NCBI GenBank assembly: GCA_004123355.1
Contig: SCHM01000001.1
Location: forward strand, 11,852,193-11,916,192
Length of the DNA: 64,000 bases
Direction: 5' to 3'
Origin: Amphirosellinia nigrospora
Lineage: Eukaryota; Ascomycota; Sordariomycetes; Xylariales; Xylariaceae
Shown here: piece after piece, positions 58,257-64,000 of the stretch
Layout of the letters: each line of letters begins with the position of its first letter
How positions within the stretch are numbered: position 1 is the stretch's first letter
Notes under the pieces: generated by a model
Databases searched by the model: none
Seen by the model: only the letters and a program-made list of their open reading frames with translations
What the model was told of the DNA's origin: nothing
Position numbers and translations under genes: made by a program

Positions 58257-60257
58257 ATGGCTTACCCCAACCCTTCACCCAGGGATATTACCCAACACGA
58301 ACACAACCCAATACCTAGCATGACCTTTGACCCACCGGACTATGAGTATTCAGTTCTATCATGCCCGAATTCTGTTCGACTTTTCGTGCTCTTGCCATGG
58401 AATGATGAAATGGCGCCTATCTGCGGTGAAATCCTCGAGCATAGACTTGTTGACGGCGAGCAACAAGACTATACTGCGTTGTCGTATGTCTGGGGCAAAA
58501 CGCAAGGCACGCACGAGCTTCTTATTGGAGATCATCGATTACGTATCGGAAAGAATCTCTTTTCGGCACTTTGGAACCTCCGCCGACGGGATCGCCCATC
58601 AGGCTTTGGGTCGATGCTCTATGCATCAATCAGCTTGATGTCAATGAAAGAAATCACCAAGTGCACCAAATGCGACGTATTTATTCCTCTGCTATGGAGA
58701 CCGTGGCTTATATCGGGGCTCAAACTGGTTCAAATACTGAGTACTCGGCGTGGAACTTCCTCGAGAGGAACGCTCTATGGGCCATGAATGAAAATGGGGA
58801 CCCAGACTGTGACCTATCAACCGAGCGGGAAGAACTACGAGAATTCCCCGGCGAACTCGCTGATGTGGAAATCGACGTCCTTCCGCGGCCTTGGTTTTAT
58901 AGGCTATGGGTGTTTCAAGAAGTTGTCGTCTCGAAGAAATTGTCGATCCAATGTGGAGAACGGAGGTATCATGGGACGATTTCTGTAAGGCGTTGCTCCT
59001 TACTCCGAGACATCACGATAGATATTGTTTTAGTATTCAGCGGCTGGACAAAGTCGATGTAGTGAGAAATATGTTCCAAGCGCGGTGCACATACCAGGAA
59101 CGACGGGGGATGGGCCATGTCTTGCCCTCGTGGCGCTCTCAGGTGCCAATACACAAGCACGACACTCTTAACGCCCTAAACTTATTTCAGAGGGCTAGAA
59201 CTCTTCGAGGTTCGGACCCTAGAGATAAAATATTTGGTCTCCTTGGTGTCTGTGACGGAATCGACTTGAGCGATCAACGCTTCGCTATCGATTACGGCCA
59301 GAACTGTCGCACCGTTTACACAAAATTCGCCAGAGGTATCATGGAAACAGCAAAAAATTACGATGCGCTTAGTTATGTAGACCATACTTCAAGAAGCCAA
59401 CACGAGCTTCCTTCATGGGTCCCAAATTGGGACCCGACGATTCTGGATACGGGGCATTCGCATGACAAGCTACACACTAGCAGGCGGACAATCTTGAGTA
59501 CTCTTGATCCAGAATCTAAAACCGCAAGGTTGGAAAGAGAACGATTATTCGATAACTCTTGCGGTTGGATTGGATCGGATGAGATCCTGTGGCCATGGGT
59601 CTATCATCGGGAAGATCGAGTCCCTTTCGGTTTTAATCAGCCTATATCGAGGGGAGGAAATGGATTTTCAAGCAATCCGGGATTCGGTAATTTCGGGGAC
59701 GCTAAACAACGCTCTATCATAACGAACTGGCTTTGTTATTTTGAGAAGTATCTGCATCGTTATGTCGAAATTGATGGCGATCTTTTTATCGGCAATTTAA
59801 AATTAGGCTACGTCCATATTCAAGACATTCAAGAAGCTAAATCAGCAGCAACGCAATCCGACACCTTTCAGAGACTACTCGATGAATGTTGGTCCCACGA
59901 CATGAAACCACCTTTTGGAGAAGGAACAGTAGAACACCATTTGATCGCAAGATCTCGCAACACCGTTTCTGGACCAATAGCTCTGCGGTGACAGACACTC
60001 TTATAATTGATGAGACATCAATCGTAGATGGAAAACGAATTGCCGTGTATAGTTGCTTTGGGGCACCCCATGTGAAGGCACTTGCGCTAGTCCCAGCCAG
60101 CACGCGCGAGGGCGACTACTTGGTTGATTTATATGGCGGTCGTGTACCATTCGCCATGCGTATCGACTATGAGCATGTTTTGAGCCATCTCGTTATCGAC
60201 TTTGGTATCCGGCCGTGTCAGTTGATTGGGGAGACAGTGGTCAATCGTGTGCGGTAG
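58257..60257 (+). CDS. HET-domain protein (heterokaryon incompatibility)
   Basis: HET-domain proteins trigger cell death on recognition of non-self in fungi. The three HET blocks are present: QQDYTALSYVWGKTQGTHEL, then IRLWVDALCINQLDVNERNH with QVHQMRRIYSSAMETVAYIG, then LPRPWFYRLWVFQEVVVSKK. A conserved stretch further on, RARTLRGSDPRDKIFGLLGV, is typical of this class. The C-terminus has GDYLVDLYGGRVPFAMR, the 'GD.v..l.G...P' signature seen near the end of many HET proteins. It starts at ATG 58257. Three single bases are missing, near 58600, near 58960-58965 and near 59940-59980, each shifting the frame in the same direction. With them the length is 2004 nt, 667 residues, without introns. 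No NACHT, ankyrin or WD repeats are attached. Confidence 0.85.
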
Positions 60258-61297
60258 ATAATCCAACATGGTGCGATAGGGTTTTCATGATCATGTGACC
60301 CAAGAACAAAAACAGGACGAAGCAACAACCTATCTATCCAGATGCTTCAGACTCGAAAATCCAAAGTCAAACCTCAGATGTGGCATGTGTCAGTAATGCC
60401 ATTGTGTGTCTGTATTGTTGTTGTAGAGGTGATGGAGGGACCTAGTGCCCCAGCACTGTGAGTACTCTATATATACATGGTGTAGGTCGTACCTGCCTAC
60501 AGCACGTATAGTTTTGATTGAGATAGCGAGAGAGCCTAGAACTTTCTAATTAAGTGGTTGATTTCAATGGACAAACATTGTACAGACTGTGCATATGCAG
60601 TATTACACCTCCTCTTAAGTTTGCCCCACGACGCAGGGGATTCCACCTGCAATGTTCTAATTGTTCAGGTAGCCTACATACAGCGACTTATGTTGTCCAC
60701 ACCCATAACGCTCAAGTTAAAAACAAGCAGCGAAATGATATCCTAAGACCGTACCTAGTCTGAGTCATTCCTAGAGAGTGCGATACATAGATCAATAAAA
60801 AGCTAACCCTTATCCTCATGTCATCTATTTAGAACACACTACAATTATCGACTATCATTTATAATCACAACTCTTCTTCTCATAAAGGTTTACCGCTAGG
60901 AGTGTAACATAACCACCTCAGCTACTCTCAAGCCAACATGCAGCGAATCATAACAAAAATAAAAAAGCATTTTATCATTCACGCTTCAATCACATACGAA
61001 CGGGACTGTACAAGCCAGATAAAAGGAATATGAGGCCATTCAGCTAGCACGAAACTTTTTCCCATGCTTGCTATATCAAAAAAGTATTTGATTTCATTTA
61101 TTTATTTTAGCCTGCTCGCGTCCCTACTCTAATGAGCTGTATCAGCTCTCGAGTCATGTCAAACCCACGTGAACATCACCCTGAGTCTTGAGTTGTAAAG
61201 TAATATGCCCTCCCCAACGCCATGAACCAGATTTTTCTCGTCCCTAATCGTCCAAGTACCAACCCGTACATTTCACCTTCAGAAGAAACGACATAAT
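60258..61297. other. Intergenic region
   Basis: No supported gene between the HET gene and the 3' end of eIF3k. Short frames near 60554-60763 have no domain. Confidence 0.4.
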
Positions 61298-62286
61298 CTA
61301 CGCAGTCTCCTCCCAGGCCCGACGAATTACTCTTGAGAACATGTCGACGTTCACATCCTCGCGGACTTCCGACTTCTTCGCCTCGTTCTCTGGGTTCTTA
61401 GGGATCTTGACTAGGTTCCCGTCGACGGTCCACCCGGCAGTCTCGGTGATGAACTTGTTGGCGGCGTCACCATCCATGCCGAGCCACTGCTCCAGTATGG
61501 GGAGGTCTATCTCACGGTAGGCGTGGCTGACGAGAGTGGCGATGCGCACACGGACCAGCTCCTCAAAGCCTTCGATGTCGGTGGTGAGATCGGCATACAG
61601 GTCGTCCGAGTCTAGCGTGGCCCAGAAGCGCGCGTACTGGGCGCCCTGTAGCTGATCGTTGAGTAGGCGTAGCTTGCCGACGGCCTCGGGTAGCTCCTCG
61701 TTCCGGGTATTGGCGGGAGCGAGGATGGACGGCGAGATGAGGTGGATTGCGAGGGAGAATTGTGGTGAGGGAAAGCACGTTAGCGCCTTGACGAGGATAT
61801 TGGTTATGACCTCGTCTTTGACGCGGTCGGGGTTGAGCTGGTATCTGGTCGTATAAACGAGACGAGGTCAGTAAAGCAGTCTGGCGCCTAGTATTGTGTG
61901 GCAATGTGCGGTTTTTAAGACAAATATGTCGCCCGTTGGGTCAGATAGAATTATGACATCAAGACGGTCGAGTTGAATAAACCCAGAACCAGTCAGGTAA
62001 TAGGAAACGTTTTACATGTAATCGTCATTCCAACACGTAGTGGAAAGCTTTAAGGAGAGCGCGTCTCTTTCAAGCGAATCCACAAATATAGTTTGTGAGG
62101 AGGAGGGCGAGAGGGAAAGACTCACAGCTTCAGCAGCGTCCGGTTCGCATTGGAGTCGGTATATTGGTTCTCGCACTGGTGGCGAACGTATTCCTCGAGA
62201 TTGCCGACGGCCTCGGGTTGTACCCTCGAGGCCGTTGATGATGCTGTTTATCACATCGGGGCGCTCTTGGGGTCTTCGGAATCCAT
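61298..62286 (-). CDS. Translation initiation factor eIF3 subunit K
   Basis: eIF3k is a non-core subunit of the eIF3 complex. Exon 1 (62286-62126) encodes RPDVINSIINGL, then NLEEYVRHQCENQYTDSNAN and RTLLKL. Exon 2 (61844-61298) continues YQLNPDRVKDEVITNILVKA, then FPSPQFSLAIHLI and GAQYARFWATLDSDDLYADL. It ends in the PCI/winged-helix part LVSHAYREIDLPILEQWLGM, then DGNLVKIPKNPENEAKKSEV and MFSRVIRRAWEETA. The intron is long for this window (281 nt; GTGAGT donor, TTTACTGAC branch). Exon 1 lacks three single bases, each in a C or G run (near 62270, 62230 and 62215). With them the coding length is 711 nt, 236 residues, the normal size. Confidence 0.88.
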
Positions 62287-62717
62287 CTTGACGTGTGTGA
62301 TCGCGAGGTTTGCTGGACGATGGTCGGAGGAGTCAAAATTCGTAGTGCGGCGGTGGTGTAGCAGGCCTGATAGTGTGGTGGGGTTTTCGAATTGCCTTGT
62401 GCGCACTAAGCTATGGGGGGTCTAGCGCATGCAACTATCCAGCCCAACCACTCGCTTTCTTGTCACTGGATAGATGCATGCAGTGGGGCAACCACCTCTA
62501 GGCTTCCGGTGAAGAAAGCCATGGCACGGACGGCACGGCACGCACTCCGGCCAGCAAGGTACTTTTCCCGTACTTTCACGGTACGGTGATGAAAGCAAGT
62601 TGTGTTCTTTATTCATGTCGCTTATTTATTTTGGTATCTCTGAATCTCTCGCGTAATGGTCTATCTATGCCACCCAAAGTCTCAATCGATTGCCAATTAC
62701 TATACTTCTAATAGTCT
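62287..62717. other. Intergenic region between eIF3k and iPGM
   Basis: Both genes lie on the minus strand, so this holds the eIF3k promoter and the iPGM 3' flank. Nothing else is seen. Confidence 0.4.
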
Positions 62718-64000
62718 CTATGCCTTAACTAAGAGAGATTGGCCCGTCATGTCCTCCGGCACGGGTAGACCCATGGCTGTGAGGATTGTAGGCGCTACGT
62801 CGCCGAGGACTCCCTCGTCTGTCTTCTTCAGCGACCACCCTTCAGGGGCGTTGTCCATGATGAACGGGACTTTGTTCGTCGTGTGCGACGTCTTAGGCTT
62901 TCCGTCAGGGAACTTCATCTCCTCGGCGTTGCCGTGGTCCGCTGTGATGAACAGGATGTAGCCCTCCTTCTTGCAGGCGTCACGAATCACGCCAATAGCC
63001 TTGTCCGTGGCCTCGCAGCCGATAATGGCAGCTTCGTACACACCCGTATGACCGACCATGTCAGGAGGGCAAAGTTGTTCATGACAAAGGGGAATTCCTG
63101 CTCCGCAAGTCGCTTGGCAACCTGCTTAGCAACACCATCGGCGGACATCTCAGGAGCCTTGTCATAAGTCGGGACACTCCTGTTGGATGGTACGAGGTCT
63201 TGAGACTCGTCGCGCGTCTCTAGGGCGAACACCTTCTCGACACCGCCGTTGAAGAAGAAAGTGACGTGGGCATACTTCTCAGTCTCAGCAATGTGCACCT
63301 GTTTGACCTCTTGCTTGCCGAGCCACTCAGCAAGCACGTTCCCCATGCGTTGCGGCTCAAAAGCGATCTCGAAGGGGTAGTCGACCTTGTACTGCGTCAT
63401 GGTGACTAGATGGATCTTAGGGTAGGGGAAGTCGGGCCGTGGAGAGCGGTCGACATCACCTAGCAACTGAGTGATCTGTCGGGCGCGGTCGGATCGGTAG
63501 TTGAAGAAGAAGACTTCGTCGTCGTCCTTTATGCGAGCCTCATCACCACCTACGATGATGGGCTTGAGGAACTCGTCATTCTCACCCTTTTCATAGCGCT
63601 CCTTGACCGTCTTGACAGGGTCTGTGCTCTCCTCGCCCTCGCCGAGAATCATACCCTTCAGGGCGATCTCGACTCGCTCCCATCGCTTATCTCGGTCCAT
63701 GGCATAATAGCGGCCGACGACAGTCGCGAGCTGGCCAACGCCAATTTCTTGAATCTTCTGGAGTAGCTCCTCCATGTAACCAGCACCGGACTTGGGGTCG
63801 GTATCACGGCCGTCGCCAAAAAAGTGGATGAAGACCTTGGGAACGCCGACAGCCTTGGCCGCTTCGAGGAGAGCATATAGGTGGTTTGTTTCGCGTGCTG
63901 ATCATGATGAGCCGTATTCTCGGTGGCAGGAAGAAGGGAGACTCCGACACCGCCGTGCGAGACAAGCCCGCATAGATGCAAGCGGCCGTTGCCATCTTAG
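62718..64000 (-). CDS. 2,3-bisphosphoglycerate-independent phosphoglycerate mutase, C-terminal part (5' end outside window)
   Basis: iPGM interconverts 3- and 2-phosphoglycerate in glycolysis using two Mn ions. Readable landmarks are LHLCGLVSHGG near the window edge, HFFGDGRDTDPKSGAGYMEE, GRYYAMDRDKRWERVEIALK, DDEVFFFNYRSDRARQIT, HIAETEKYAHVTFFFNGG and the metal-binding motifs LFITADHGNAEEM and KTSHTTNKVPFI. The stop is at 62718-62720. One base is missing at the run 63067-63069 in NNFAPPDMVGHTG. Near 63880-63950 the frame changes between HGG and HLYALLEAAKAVGVPKV. A roughly 52-nt intron ending ATCAG could explain this, but its donor is poor, so error is also possible. The catalytic serine lies beyond the window. 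Confidence 0.9.

Overview
The window reads as nuclear DNA of a filamentous ascomycete (Pezizomycotina, perhaps a Sordariomycete). Genes carry short GT..AG introns (about 50-90 nt) with CTAAC- or CTGAC-type branch sites. Typical filamentous-fungal families are present: CFEM, G1 glutamic peptidase, HET domain, Dal5-like transporter and THEM6-like thioesterase. Two long AT-rich blocks almost lack CpA/TpG, the signature of repeat-induced point mutation (RIP).

Layout. 1-6.3 kb: the end of a GCN2-like kinase, an unclear small gene, a THEM6-like thioesterase, a GPI-anchored CFEM protein and a mitochondrial class I release factor. 6.6-17.26 kb: a fold-back/long-TIR DNA element with internal minisatellites, split by a heavily RIPped LTR retrotransposon (6768-15981). 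17.3-30.2 kb: a GPI-anchored S10 carboxypeptidase, a spliced membrane protein of unknown family, a small two-TM protein and a secreted G1 peptidase, then about 4 kb with no recognisable gene. 30.25-36.6 kb: a RIPped Ty3/Gypsy element with a perfect 5-bp target duplication. 36.8-51 kb: accessory metabolism and stress genes: SprT-like zincin, dienelactone hydrolase divergent from a Dal5-like transporter, thioredoxin, short-chain dehydrogenase, nucleotide-kinase-like P-loop protein and epoxide hydrolase. 52-60.3 kb: a C2H2 zinc-finger gene whose 5' end is a 50-bp tandem repeat, a decayed ORF, Tsr4/PDCD2 and a HET-domain gene. 61.3-64 kb: eIF3k and the 3' part of cofactor-independent phosphoglycerate mutase.

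The most consequential observation is that at least eleven otherwise well-conserved genes, including housekeeping ones (mtRF1, eIF3k, iPGM, Tsr4), need one or more single-base corrections. Nearly all are one missing base in or beside a short run of identical bases. In six genes the summed exon length becomes a multiple of three only after the inferred bases are counted. This looks like homopolymer collapse in the assembly rather than biology, and any gene model here should allow for it. The most interesting biological structure is the nested 6.6-17.26 kb element. I found no convincing new multi-gene system.
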